Source: Burkholderia contaminans
GTDB taxonomy: Bacteria > Pseudomonadota > Gammaproteobacteria > Burkholderiales > Burkholderiaceae
DNA: 64,000 bases
Assembly: GCF_029633825.1 (NCBI RefSeq)
Contig: NZ_CP090641.1
Span: 2,232,001 to 2,296,000, forward strand
Reading direction: 5' to 3'
In this document: piece after piece, positions 25,114-33,731 of the stretch
Position numbering within the stretch: position 1 is the stretch's first letter
Layout: each line of letters begins with the position of its first letter
Notes under the pieces: model-generated
Databases searched by the model: none
Seen by the model: the letters and a program-made list of their open reading frames with translations, nothing else
What the model was told of the DNA's origin: nothing
Translations under genes and position numbers: made by a program

Positions 25114-26376
25114 ATGCCAGTTGTAAAAAAAGTTCCGTACTACCAGATGGAGCCGCGGCTTCTATATTCCGGAAAGCATTGGAAATGCTACTCGGGCGTC
25201 GTCGGGTGCGTTCCCATCGACACGCAGCAAAAGATCTCGTTCGCCAGGCTCGCGCCAAATGAGCAGCCACCGCCACCTCCGCCCAAGGTAGCCGATCCAG
25301 TCGCAGCGCAGAGGCCGCGAGCTCCTGCTCCAGCACGGGCCAAGCCGCCCAACAAGCCACAATCGAGCGACAAGCCTCAAGACGCCGAGCAAGCCGACAA
25401 GCTGCCCGAGTTCGATCTGCAGGACATCCCCGACGCGATGGACAAGGAGGGCTGGCCAATTTCGGCCAAGTTGGCGCGAAAGTGGCTCGCGAGCCCCAAG
25501 CATGTCTACAACAACAAGCTCAACTCACCGCAGCCGATCGACGACACGACAGTCACTCTGGAATGGGCGTTGAGATTTCGCGGAGCACGGCAGCGTTTCA
25601 ATCACCTCGTCCGGCAAGCGATCTACACGGAGAAAGCTGCTGAGGCAGTCAAGAATGCGCTGGTACCCGTGATCGAGAGGTTTTTTGCTGCCGGAAAGAT
25701 GAACGCGGCGGGTGTCGTGATCGACACTGCCCCGTTTCTGACGAATCTGCTTCAGTTTCATATCGACTGGAGATTTCAGTTCCAGCCGGTATCATCCTTT
25801 GCGACGCTCGACGGCACGGCTTTGACCGATCTAACCGGCGCTCTGGGAAACTTCAATTTCTATGCTGCTGTCGGGAGAGCGACCGTTACCGGTGAGCGCT
25901 ACTACAAGTACGAAGGCAAGAACACAATATTCTGCCTCGAACCGGTTGCACAGATGACTCACATCTATGTCTACATCAAGGACAGCTACTCGTTCAACGA
26001 TGACTCGTCTTCCAAGAGCCAGTATCTCGGCCACTGGAACAAGAACGGAATGGTGCTGTCGTACGCCGCGGTCATCAACGATTTTTTCGAGAGCAGCAAC
26101 TTGAACGTTGGGAACTCGCCCCTTGAGAAGGGGCGTTATCTCCCTGAGGGAGAAGAGGTCGATAAGCCGATCGACAAACGAACCAGTCGCCTTCGGAAAT
26201 TTCGAGTGAAGGATGTCTACTGGCCGGTGCATAACAAGACGTACCGGGACTGGAGGTCGGTGCATAATCGTGGCGGCGACTTCATGGTCTACAGCAAGCC
26301 AGAACTCATCAAGCTGGACAAGCCGATCATCCTGAAAATTGACACCGTATGCAGAACCATTCCGGCCGAGCAATGA
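25114..26376 (+). CDS. Large protein of unknown function, DUF6402-like
   Basis: A 420-residue soluble protein. Residues about 50-115 form a Pro/Ala/Lys-rich linker (a run of six Pro, then RAPAPARAKPPNK). The following 300 residues resemble, from memory, the DUF6402 family: VYNNKLNSPQPIDDTTVTLEW, LGNFNFYAAVGRA, HIYVYIKDSYSFNDDSSSKS, YLGHWNKNGM and NRGGDFMVYSKPELIKL. The family is often seen near secretion-associated or polymorphic toxin loci, but its function is not established. ATG at 25114 is preferred to an upstream TTG. GC content is visibly lower than in neighbouring genes, a sign of transfer. The next gene starts inside its stop codon. Confidence 0.7.
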   Translation: MPVVKKVPYYQMEPRLLYSGKHWKCYSGVVGCVPIDTQQKISFARLAPNEQPPPPPPKVADPVAAQRPRAPAPARAKPPNKPQSSDKPQDAEQADKLPEFDLQDIPDAMDKEGWPISAKLARKWLASPKHVYNNKLNSPQPIDDTTVTLEWALRFRGARQRFNHLVRQAIYTEKAAEAVKNALVPVIERFFAAGKMNAAGVVIDTAPFLTNLLQFHIDWRFQFQPVSSFATLDGTALTDLTGALGNFNFYAAVGRATVTGERYYKYEGKNTIFCLEPVAQMTHIYVYIKDSYSFNDDSSSKSQYLGHWNKNGMVLSYAAVINDFFESSNLNVGNSPLEKGRYLPEGEEVDKPIDKRTSRLRKFRVKDVYWPVHNKTYRDWRSVHNRGGDFMVYSKPELIKLDKPIILKIDTVCRTIPAEQ

Positions 26377-27029
26377 AAGCCGCCATGACTATCCTAAAAG
26401 TAGTCTTGTCCGTGATCGCCATTTACCTGGTTGTCGATATCGGGTGGACGTTCGTACCGGTTGACGTGCATAACGAGATCACGATTTTCGCGCTCATGCA
26501 TACAAAGCTGGCGATCTTCGCCATCCCGGCGATCGTCTTCGGGTTCTACCTGGCTCGGCATGTCAGAAATTTCAACCGTTTCAGCCGCGCGAAGCGCGCA
26601 GGTCTGGTCATCGTCACACTCGTTTTTTTGGCATTCGTCTACTTGGTCGGCTTTCGTGGAATCATGATTGACGGTACCGATTGTCAGCGCTTCAACTACA
26701 ACGTCAAGATGAATGGTGGTGTCAAACAGGTCGACGGCACAACCTACATCATCAACATCTGCGGACGTGGTGCCCCCGGCAACGGTTTTTTTGTGGATCA
26801 GAATGAGCAGATAAAAATCGTCGTCAGAGATGCATATGGCTCGACGCTTGCCACTCGACTATTTTTCGTTTTTGGGGATGGCCGGCCGGGGGAAGAATCG
26901 ATCATCATCCGTAGGAACGAGTTGATTTATTTCGATGCATCGGATGAGGACGGCAGTGAAAGGTCGATCTCGCTGCCGCCCACCACGCTCGATTGGATCG
27001 CGGCGAGAATTCCGATTTGGCTTCGCTGA
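26373..27029 (+). CDS. Membrane protein of unknown function coupled to the DUF6402-like gene
   Basis: A 218-residue protein with three hydrophobic helices in the first 95 residues (TILKVVLSVIAIYLVVDIG, the segment around FAIPAIVFGFYL, and GLVIVTLVFLAFVYLVGF) and a C-terminal polar domain of about 120 residues that probably lies outside the cytoplasm. The start codon overlaps the previous stop (ATGA), a sign of tight coupling. A soluble protein plus a coupled membrane protein could be an effector with its immunity or anchoring partner; that is inference. An ATG 24 bases earlier is an alternative. Confidence 0.7.
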   Translation: MKAAMTILKVVLSVIAIYLVVDIGWTFVPVDVHNEITIFALMHTKLAIFAIPAIVFGFYLARHVRNFNRFSRAKRAGLVIVTLVFLAFVYLVGFRGIMIDGTDCQRFNYNVKMNGGVKQVDGTTYIINICGRGAPGNGFFVDQNEQIKIVVRDAYGSTLATRLFFVFGDGRPGEESIIIRRNELIYFDASDEDGSERSISLPPTTLDWIAARIPIWLR

Positions 27030-27387
27030 GAACGGTCCCGCTGCCCGGGTGGTCGTCGCGTTGATGCGGCGCCACCAACGATGCAGGATTCTCGCTGAGC
27101 CGCCCAAGCCAAGAAAGCCTTAGCGATCGCCGTGACCCCATCCGGCGAAACAATCCCCCGAATCAAACGCCCGTTCGACAAACCAGCCGAAACCCGCGCC
27201 CCCAAACACCCGCCCCACCGCGATGTAATGACCAAACCGCAAGACCTAGTGCATAGATATCGTTTGCCGCGGCCTTAATGACTATCGACAATCGTGGCTC
27301 GATTTCACCGCCGCGGCGCCAGAAGCGCCTTGGCGGCCGGCACTCGGCGGCTATCCCGGCTGTCCGCGCCCACCCGCTCACGACGAC
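27030..27387. other. Right flank of the low-GC island, no gene recognised
   Basis: About 360 bases in which GC content rises back to the genome level. Short open frames exist on the minus strand (for example around 27120-27235), but none shows family features or a ribosome binding site. No direct repeat with the left flank near 24710 was found by eye. Confidence 0.4.
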
Positions 27388-28587
27388 ATGTACGCGTTCA
27401 CTCCCTCATTCCAGAATCCCGCCGGCTCGCCGATCCGCGAACTGTTCAAGTACCTGTCCGAACCGGGCATGATTTCGTTCGCGGGCGGTTATCCGGCCAG
27501 CGACCTGTTCGACGTCGACGGCCTGAACGCCGCAGCCGAGCGCGCGTACGCGCAGCCCGTGCGCTGCCTGCAATACGGCCCGACCGACGGCCTCGCCGAA
27601 CTCAAGCAGCAACTGATCGCGTTGATGGGGCGCCGCGGCGTCGAGTGCACGCCGGCCGAACTGCTCGTCACGACCGGCTCGCAGCAGGGTCTCGACCTGC
27701 TGCTGCGCGTGATGGTGTCGCCCGGCGACGTCGTGCTGACCGAACAACCGGCCTATCCTGCGACGCTGCAGGCGATGCGCTTGCAGCAGGCGCGCATCGT
27801 GACGATTCCGGTCGACGGCGCGGGCCTCGACGTCGGTCGTCTCGGCGAACAGCTTGCATCCGGCGCGATCGCGCAACCGAAGCTGCTCTACACGGTCCCG
27901 ACCTTCGCGAACCCGACGGGCGCGACGCTCACGCGCGAACGCCGGCTGAAGCTGCTGCGTCTGGCAGTGCAATACCGTTTCCTGATCATCGAGGACGATC
28001 CGTACGGCGACCTGCGTTTCGCGGGCGAAGCCGTGCCGTCGATGCTCGCGCTCGCCGATGAAGTGGACGGCGCGCGCGACTGGATCGTGCATTTCGCGAG
28101 CCTGTCGAAGATCGTCGCGCCCGGGTTGCGCGTGGGCTGGACGATCGCGCCGGCCGAGATCGTACGGCGTTGCGTGATCGCGAAGCAGACGGTCGATCTG
28201 TGCAGCACGCCGTGGACCCAGGCGACCGCTGCCGAGTATCTGGCCGACGGTGCGCTCGAACGCCATCTGCCGCGCATCACGGCCGCGTACCGGCGCAAAT
28301 GCGATGCGATGTGCGACGCGTTGCGCGCCGGCCTGGGCGATGCGATCGAATTCCATCGTCCCGAAGGCGGGATGTTCGTGTGGGCGCGGATCGGCGCGGT
28401 GTCGTCGGACGTGCTGCTGCAACAGGCGATCGCGAACAAGATCGTGTTCGTGCCGGGCAAGGCGTTCTTCGCGGACAACGTCGACGCGGCTTCGCTGCGC
28501 CTGTCGTTCGCCGCGCCGGACGTCGACGCGATCCGGGAAGGCGTGGCGCGCCTCGTGCGCGCGTATGGTGCGGCGCTGGCCGCGTGA
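27388..28587 (+). CDS. PLP-dependent aminotransferase class I/II (2-aminoadipate transaminase-like)
   Basis: A 399-residue fold-type I aminotransferase of the LysN/MocR-catalytic-domain group. Features: MISFAGGYPASDLF at the N-terminus, TTGSQQGLDLL (PLP phosphate cup), VPTFANPTGATLT, IIEDDPYGDLRF (Asp at the pyridine nitrogen), FASLSKIVAPGLRVGW with Lys241 as Schiff-base residue, and LRLSFAAP near the end with the substrate-binding Arg. It lacks a GntR-type DNA-binding domain. It transfers an amino group to a 2-oxo acid; the exact substrate is unknown. A small gene and a PNPOx-like gene follow on the same strand. Confidence 0.92.
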   Translation: MYAFTPSFQNPAGSPIRELFKYLSEPGMISFAGGYPASDLFDVDGLNAAAERAYAQPVRCLQYGPTDGLAELKQQLIALMGRRGVECTPAELLVTTGSQQGLDLLLRVMVSPGDVVLTEQPAYPATLQAMRLQQARIVTIPVDGAGLDVGRLGEQLASGAIAQPKLLYTVPTFANPTGATLTRERRLKLLRLAVQYRFLIIEDDPYGDLRFAGEAVPSMLALADEVDGARDWIVHFASLSKIVAPGLRVGWTIAPAEIVRRCVIAKQTVDLCSTPWTQATAAEYLADGALERHLPRITAAYRRKCDAMCDALRAGLGDAIEFHRPEGGMFVWARIGAVSSDVLLQQAIANKIVFVPGKAFFADNVDAASLRLSFAAPDVDAIREGVARLVRAYGAALAA

Positions 28588-28599
28588 GGAGACACCCAC

Positions 28600-28791
28600 A
28601 TGACTATCACCGTCAACGACACGGTAACGATGCGCGCAGCGCCGGGCGCGGGCGATAGCCGGCCGGTTGCGCACCGGTCGTCGCAGATCAGCGCGGGGCC
28701 GCAGTATGTGGCCGACGTGCTCGGCCGTTTCGGCGCGGAGCCGGCGGCCGACTTCGGCGACGCGGCACCGGTCGTACTCGGCTACAACTGA
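28600..28791 (+). CDS. Small protein of unknown function
   Basis: A 63-residue, mostly polar protein (starts MTITVNDTVTMRAAPGAGD, ends APVVLGYN). GGAG lies about ten bases before the ATG, and the gene begins 12 bases after the aminotransferase stop, so co-transcription is likely. No domain is recognised. Confidence 0.5.
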   Translation: MTITVNDTVTMRAAPGAGDSRPVAHRSSQISAGPQYVADVLGRFGAEPAADFGDAAPVVLGYN

Positions 28792-28886
28792 GCCGCGCGG
28801 CGACGGCCGGCGCGTCGCATGCGTGCCGTCGCCGCGGCAAACGGTTAAGCTGGCGCGATCGCAACCTGCACGATCGCCGCTTCGTC

Positions 28887-29474
28887 ATGCCTGACTTCAT
28901 TTCCGAATCACTCGCGCAAACCTACGGGCGCCTGTGGTCCTGCCTCGAATCCGGCGTGAGCGCACAACGCTCGCCGTTCACGATGCTGCAGGCCGCGACG
29001 CTCGGCATCGACGGCGCGCCGAAGGTGCGCACGATCGTGTTGCGCCAGGTGAGCCGCGCCGATCGCGTGCTGTCGTTTCATACCGATGCGCGTTCGGAGA
29101 AGGTCGCGGAGCTGCGCCGCGATCCGCGCATCGCGCTCGTCGCCAGCGATCTCGATGCGCTCGTGCAGATTCGCGTGGAAGGTGCGGCATCGATCTGCGA
29201 CGACGAAGCGCAACGGCGCGCCATCTGGCAATCGAGCCGGCCGCATACGCTGCTGCTGTATCGCGCACCGTTGCCGCCGGGTACGCCGGTCGCGTCGCCG
29301 GAAGCCGCGCACGTCGGCAGCGCCGCATCGACCGATGACGGCTATGACAACTTCTGCCTGCTTCACGTGAGCGTGACGCGTCTCGACTGGCTCGAACTCG
29401 CGCGCGCCGGCCATCGCCGCGCGGTGTTCGACCTGCATGAAGGCGGCTACGAAGGCCGCTGGGTCGCACCCTGA
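28887..29474 (+). CDS. Pyridoxamine 5'-phosphate oxidase-like FMN-binding protein
   Basis: A 195-residue protein with the split-barrel FMN-binding fold: FTMLQAATLGIDGAPKVRTIVL and SFHTDARSEKVAELRRDPRIALV are the classical PNPOx segments that hold FMN, and the C-terminal LDWLELARAGHRRAVFDL fits the Alr4036-like subgroup. It may oxidise B6 vitamers or act on another FMN-linked substrate. Its position after a PLP-dependent aminotransferase makes a B6 link attractive but unproven. Confidence 0.87.
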   Translation: MPDFISESLAQTYGRLWSCLESGVSAQRSPFTMLQAATLGIDGAPKVRTIVLRQVSRADRVLSFHTDARSEKVAELRRDPRIALVASDLDALVQIRVEGAASICDDEAQRRAIWQSSRPHTLLLYRAPLPPGTPVASPEAAHVGSAASTDDGYDNFCLLHVSVTRLDWLELARAGHRRAVFDLHEGGYEGRWVAP

Positions 29475-29490
29475 CGCTGCCGAAGCCCGC

Positions 29491-30384
29491 TCAAGGGCGC
29501 CCGTCCGACACGGCCTGCGTGGCCATCCATTCGCGCATCACGACGATCGCGTCGTCGTCGCGCCGCTCGGCCGGATACACGAGATAGAACCCCACCGACA
29601 GCGGAAACGCGAAATCGAACGGTTTGCACAGCCGGCCCGCGGCGATGTCGCGCTCGACCAGCGGATCGGTCGCGAGCGCGATGCCCTGGCCGGCGACGGC
29701 CGCATCGATCGCGAGCGACGTCTGGTTGAAGCGCAACCCCTTGTGCGGATCGATGTCGACAGGTTCGGGCATCGCGGCGAGGAACTCGGGCCACAGGTCG
29801 TGTGCGTCGTGCAGCAGCACGTGGCCCGCGAGCGCGCGCGGCGACGCGGGCGCGGCCAGCAGCGCAGGGCTGCATACGGCGCACACGTCGAGCGGAAACA
29901 GCGCATGCGTGGCGAGATGCTTGCCGAACGGCGGCTTGCCGTAGCGGATCGCGAGATCGACGCCGTCGTGGCGGAACGTCGCGATCTGCGGGTCGGCGAT
30001 CACGCGCACGTCGTAGTCGGGATGCGCATCGGTGAACTGCGCGAGCCGCGGGATCAGCCATTTCGACGCGAACGACGGCGTCGTGCTGATCGTCAGCGCG
30101 GCGCGCCGCTTCACGAGCTTGTCGGTCGCGTCGGCGATCGCATGCAGCGCGCGCTGCACGTCGGAGAAATACGCGGCGCCGTCGTGCGTCAGCGCGAGGC
30201 CGCGCGGCAGGCGTTCGAACAGTTTCAGGCCGAGCACGTCCTCGAGGTGGCGCACCTGCTGCGCGACGGCGCCCTGCGTGACGCCGATCTCGTCGGCGGC
30301 GGCGCGGAAATTGAGGTGCCGCGCGGACACTTCGAACGCGCGAAGCGCATTCAGCGGCGGCAGGCGGGAGGGGCGAGGCGGCAT
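29491..30384 (-). CDS. LysR family transcriptional regulator, GcvA-like
   Basis: A 297-residue LysR regulator of the GcvA subgroup: RLPPLNALRAFEVSARHLNF and GVTQGAVAQQVRHLEDVLG form the helix-turn-helix, with the characteristic LFERLPRGLALT. The effector domain starts near LTISTTPSFASKWL and includes DLAIRYGKPPF, typical of GcvA and TrpI-like members. It diverges from the SDR gene and most likely regulates it. Confidence 0.92.
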   Translation of the reverse strand: MPPRPSRLPPLNALRAFEVSARHLNFRAAADEIGVTQGAVAQQVRHLEDVLGLKLFERLPRGLALTHDGAAYFSDVQRALHAIADATDKLVKRRAALTISTTPSFASKWLIPRLAQFTDAHPDYDVRVIADPQIATFRHDGVDLAIRYGKPPFGKHLATHALFPLDVCAVCSPALLAAPASPRALAGHVLLHDAHDLWPEFLAAMPEPVDIDPHKGLRFNQTSLAIDAAVAGQGIALATDPLVERDIAAGRLCKPFDFAFPLSVGFYLVYPAERRDDDAIVVMREWMATQAVSDGRP

Positions 30385-30518
30385 CGTCAGGCTGTAGAAA
30401 AACTATCGGCTGAAGGCAGAAATACTGGTTCGACAGTCGGGATGGATGCGCCTACATTACCACCATGGCGCGCCGAACGGCGGCAGCGCGGCGGCAGGAT
30501 TCGAACGAGGAGCACATC

Positions 30519-31223
30519 GTGACTGTAGAAAAAGTAGCGTTGATCACGGCGGCGGGCAAGGGCATGGGCGCGGCGATCGCGCGCGAACTGGCGGCGACGG
30601 GCTACCGCGTCGCGCTGATGTCGCCGTCGGGCAGCGCGGTGGCGCTCGGCGAGGAACTGGGCGGGTTCGGCATCCAGGGCTCGGTGACGGAAGAGGCCGA
30701 CATCGACCGGCTCGTGCAGGAAACGGTCGCGCGCTACGGCCGGATCGACGCGGTCGTGAACAACACCGGGCACCCGCCGAAGGGCGAACTGCTGGCGATC
30801 ACCGACGACAACTGGCACGCGGGGCTCGACCTGATCCTGCTGAACGTGGTGCGCGTGATGCGCCGCGTGACGCCGATCTTCCAGAAGCAGGGCGGCGGCG
30901 CGGTGGTCAACATCTCGAGTTTCGCGGCGGATGCGCCCGAGCAGCCGATGCCCGTTTCGTCGGCGCTGCGCGCGGCGCTGAGCGCGTGGACGCGGCTGTA
31001 CGCGGAACGCTATGCGGCTGAGAACATCCGGATGAACGCGGTGCTGCCGGGCTTCATCGACAGCTGGCCGGAAACGCCGGAGATCGTCGCACGCATTCCG
31101 GCCGGCCGTTTCGGCAAGACCGGCGAGATCGCGAAGACGGTCGCGTTCCTGCTGTCGGACGGCGCGGGGTACATCACCGGGCAGAACATTCGCGTCGACG
31201 GCGCGATCGTCAAGGCGCTCTGA
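30519..31223 (+). CDS. SDR-fold protein lacking the canonical Tyr/Lys catalytic pair
   Basis: A 234-residue short-chain dehydrogenase/reductase-fold protein. The cofactor loop reads ITAAGKGMGAAIA in place of TGxxxGxG, the NNAG strand reads NNTG, and VVNISS contains the Ser. Where the YxxxK motif should follow, the sequence reads SSALR before AALSAWTR, so Tyr and Lys are replaced by Ser and Arg. The C-terminal VLPGFIDSW and YITGQNIRVDGA are normal. The enzyme may be inactive as a reductase or use a different mechanism. GTG at 30519 follows CGAGGAG. A divergent GcvA-like regulator is next to it. Confidence 0.85.
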   Translation: MTVEKVALITAAGKGMGAAIARELAATGYRVALMSPSGSAVALGEELGGFGIQGSVTEEADIDRLVQETVARYGRIDAVVNNTGHPPKGELLAITDDNWHAGLDLILLNVVRVMRRVTPIFQKQGGGAVVNISSFAADAPEQPMPVSSALRAALSAWTRLYAERYAAENIRMNAVLPGFIDSWPETPEIVARIPAGRFGKTGEIAKTVAFLLSDGAGYITGQNIRVDGAIVKAL

Positions 31224-31278
31224 GCATCGCGTCGGCAAGCGAGCGGCGGCGCGGGCCGGCCGCTCGCGGTGCAGCCGC

Positions 31279-31303
31279 TACAAACGCGTACAAATCAGAC
31301 AAA
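31279..31303 (+). promoter_or_regulatory. Triple ACAAA direct repeat upstream of the epoxide hydrolase gene
   Basis: ACAAA occurs at 31280, 31290 and 31299, spacings of 10 and 9 bases, so the copies lie on one face of the helix. Such arrays are typical binding sites of OmpR-type response regulators. They precede the exported hydrolase gene by about 125 bases. Confidence 0.35.
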
Positions 31304-31427
31304 TCCGGGATACATCAGACCTTTCAAATGGGCGACGCCGCGTGACGAGGGCGCGCCGGATCGAAAGCGTGGGCGCGATTCCGCGCGCGGCATCTTCACT
31401 TTCCACTACACGAAAGGATGCCGAACG

Positions 31428-32705
31428 ATGTCTTCCACACCGTTTTCCCCGATGCGCCGCCACCTGCTGGCCACTTCCGTGGCCGCAGGGGTCTCGGCGA
31501 TGCTGCCCACCGCGCTGCATGCGGCGACCGGCGCGAGCGGCATACGCCCGTTCACCGCGCACATTCCCGATGACGCCGTGGCCGACCTGCGCCGCCGCAT
31601 TGCCGCGACACGCTGGCCGGGCCGCGAGACCGTCGCCGATGAATCGCAGGGCGTGCGGCTCGCGCGCATGCAGGCGCTGCTGCGCTACTGGGGCACCGAC
31701 TACGACTGGCGCAAGGGCGAGGCGCGCCTGAACGGTTTCCCGATGTTCATCACCGAGATCGACGGGCTCGACATTCATTTCATTCACGTGCGCTCGCGGC
31801 ACGAGAACGCGATGCCGATGATCATGACGCACGGCTGGCCCGGCTCCGTCTTCGAGCTGCTGAAGGCGATCGGCCCGCTGACGGACCCGACCGCGCACGG
31901 CGCGAGCGCGGACGATGCATTCCACGTGGTCGTGCCGTCGCTGCCGGGCTTCGGCTTCTCGGGCCGGCCGACGAAGACGGGCTGGGGCTCCGACCACATC
32001 GCGCGCGCATGGGGCGAACTGATGGCGCGGCTCGGCTATACGCGCTTCGTGTCGCAGGGCGGCGATTGCGGCTCCGTGATCTCGCACCGGATGGCGATGC
32101 AGCGCGTGCAGGGCCTCGTCGGGATTCACGTGAACATGCCGGCGACGGTGCCGCCGGATATCGCGACGCTGCTCGCGACCGATGCGCCCGCGCCGGCTTC
32201 GCTGTCGCCGAAGGAGAAGGCCGCGTACGAGAAGCTCGCGACGTTCTATCGCGACAACTGCGGCTACTCGGCGATGATGGTCACGCGCCCGCAGACGGTC
32301 GGCTACGGGCTTGCCGATTCGCCTTCCGGGCAGGCCGCGTGGATGTACGACAAGATCTCGCAGTGGACATACAGCGGCGGCGTGCCCGAACGCTCGATTC
32401 CGCGCGACGAGATTCTCGACGACATTTCGTTGTACTGGCTGACGAACACCGCGACGTCTGCCGCGCAGATCTACTGGGAAGATCACTCGAACAACTTCAA
32501 CGCGGTGGACATCTCGCTGCCGGCCGCGATCACGGTGTTTCCGGGCGAGATCTACCAGGCGCCGCGCAGCTGGGCCGAGCGCAGCTATCACAATCTGATC
32601 TACTTCAACGAAGTCGACAAGGGCGGGCACTTCGCGGCATGGGAGGAGCCGGAGCTGTTTGCGCGTGAAGTGCGTGCCGGGTTCCGGCCGTTGCGGCGCG
32701 TATAA
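31428..32705 (+). CDS. Exported epoxide hydrolase
   Basis: A 425-residue protein. The N-terminus has MRRHLLATSVAAGVSAML then LHAA, a signal peptide with twin-arginine character. Next comes the epoxide hydrolase N-terminal domain (RPFTAHIPDDAVADLRRRIA then TRWPGRETV), then the alpha/beta core with THGWPGS, the Asp-nucleophile segment GGDCGS and the catalytic His in GGHFAAWEEP. It resembles microsomal-type epoxide hydrolases, here probably periplasmic. ATG at 31428 is preceded by GAAAGGATGCCGAACG; the frame is open far upstream without support. The natural epoxide is unknown. Confidence 0.92.
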   Translation: MSSTPFSPMRRHLLATSVAAGVSAMLPTALHAATGASGIRPFTAHIPDDAVADLRRRIAATRWPGRETVADESQGVRLARMQALLRYWGTDYDWRKGEARLNGFPMFITEIDGLDIHFIHVRSRHENAMPMIMTHGWPGSVFELLKAIGPLTDPTAHGASADDAFHVVVPSLPGFGFSGRPTKTGWGSDHIARAWGELMARLGYTRFVSQGGDCGSVISHRMAMQRVQGLVGIHVNMPATVPPDIATLLATDAPAPASLSPKEKAAYEKLATFYRDNCGYSAMMVTRPQTVGYGLADSPSGQAAWMYDKISQWTYSGGVPERSIPRDEILDDISLYWLTNTATSAAQIYWEDHSNNFNAVDISLPAAITVFPGEIYQAPRSWAERSYHNLIYFNEVDKGGHFAAWEEPELFAREVRAGFRPLRRV

Positions 32706-32720
32706 GCGCGCGACGGGCGG

Positions 32721-32760
32721 GCGAACGCGGGCCGGCGGTCATAAGGCCTGCGTTCGCTTT
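32721..32760 (+). terminator. Terminator between convergent hydrolase genes
   Basis: An 8-bp stem GCGAACGC/GCGTTCGC, extended by GGCC/GGCC inside, is followed by TTTCGT. It lies 16 bases after the epoxide hydrolase stop and may work for that gene. Confidence 0.55.
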
Positions 32761-32789
32761 CGTGGGCGTGACGCGCCCCGGCAATCGTC

Positions 32790-33623
32790 TCAATGGGGGG
32801 CAACTTGCGCTGCATCCAGTTCGTTGTGGTCCGACAGAAAGCGCAACAGCGCCCAGTTGAATGTCCTGGCGCTGTCGAGATTCGGATGATGCCCGCTTCC
32901 CGGGAGTGCACTGAATCGCGCACCCGGGATCATGGCGGCAAGCCGCTGGCCTTCGATCGCCGGGTGAATGCCATCGTCGTCGCTTTGCAGAACCAGCGTC
33001 TCGCTGCGAACGAGATTCAGTCTTCTGCGCACGTCGAAGTTCGAGATCCCGTCGCAAAGGCGAGCGAGGAAGGCTGAATCGGCGCCTGCCGCATGGGCAT
33101 GGCCGATCTGGTACGCGATCTCCCCATCTTCCGTTTGAGCGTAGTCGGCGCTCACCAATGACGGCCACATTTCCTCGAACCAGCGCGTCGCGCCGTCACC
33201 GCGCTGGAACGCTGCCTTCCAAAGCTCGAACCGGCGCACGACATCGTCGGCAGCCAGGTTCGAGAATCCGTTGCAGATGACGAGCTTGCCGACCCGCGAC
33301 GGCGCGTCGATCGCCATCGATAGCGCAATGGCGCCACCGAGTGACAGGCCGACCAGGTTCGCGCTTTCCAGCCCGAGGTGATCCAGCAGACATTCCAGGC
33401 CGCTGGCGAATGCCTGAACATCGAGCATGCGATCCGGATAGGACGACGCGCCGTGACCGGGAAGGTCCGGCACGATCACGCGAAAACCGGCCTGACGCAG
33501 GAACGACATCTGGCGCGCCCACGCGCGCCCGCAGCTGCCCATATCGTGAATCAACAAGACAGGCGTACCGCTGCCGACATCAGCGTAGTAGAGATCGTGG
33601 TCTCCGAATGATAGTTTTGTCAT
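32790..33623 (-). CDS. Alpha/beta hydrolase (serine type)
   Basis: A 277-residue cytoplasmic hydrolase. LLIHDMGSCGRAW gives the oxyanion loop, GLSLGGAIAL carries the nucleophilic Ser, LVLQSDDDGIHP the acid and GSGHHPNLD the His. Its pattern resembles 3-oxoadipate enol-lactonase/BioH-like enzymes. GGAGCAGACCC precedes the ATG. It diverges from a MarR gene with a palindromic site between them, so the hydrolase is probably repressed by that MarR protein and induced by a small aromatic or reactive compound. Confidence 0.9.
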   Translation of the reverse strand: MTKLSFGDHDLYYADVGSGTPVLLIHDMGSCGRAWARQMSFLRQAGFRVIVPDLPGHGASSYPDRMLDVQAFASGLECLLDHLGLESANLVGLSLGGAIALSMAIDAPSRVGKLVICNGFSNLAADDVVRRFELWKAAFQRGDGATRWFEEMWPSLVSADYAQTEDGEIAYQIGHAHAAGADSAFLARLCDGISNFDVRRRLNLVRSETLVLQSDDDGIHPAIEGQRLAAMIPGARFSALPGSGHHPNLDSARTFNWALLRFLSDHNELDAAQVAPH

Positions 33624-33664
33624 GGGTCTGCTCCGTAGTCGCGCCCAACATGCGCTCTCGCGAT

Positions 33665-33682
33665 TATCTTAATATTGAGATA
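33665..33682. promoter_or_regulatory. Palindromic MarR-type operator
   Basis: TATCTTAATATTGAGATA is an 18-bp palindrome with 16 of 18 symmetric positions, in the 108-base gap between the hydrolase and MarR genes. The size and AT-rich core fit MarR/OhrR/HucR-type operators, and the site overlaps the place where both promoters must lie. Confidence 0.7.
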
Positions 33683-33731
33683 TATTGATGACAAGCGCTC
33701 ACCGAGAACCCCTTCAAATGCGAGGACATTC

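Noticed and set aside
24681..27387. Complete type VI secretion effector module
   Set aside because: No VgrG, PAAR, Hcp or adaptor gene is present; the DUF6402 match is from memory and function is unknown, so I report only a possible pair.
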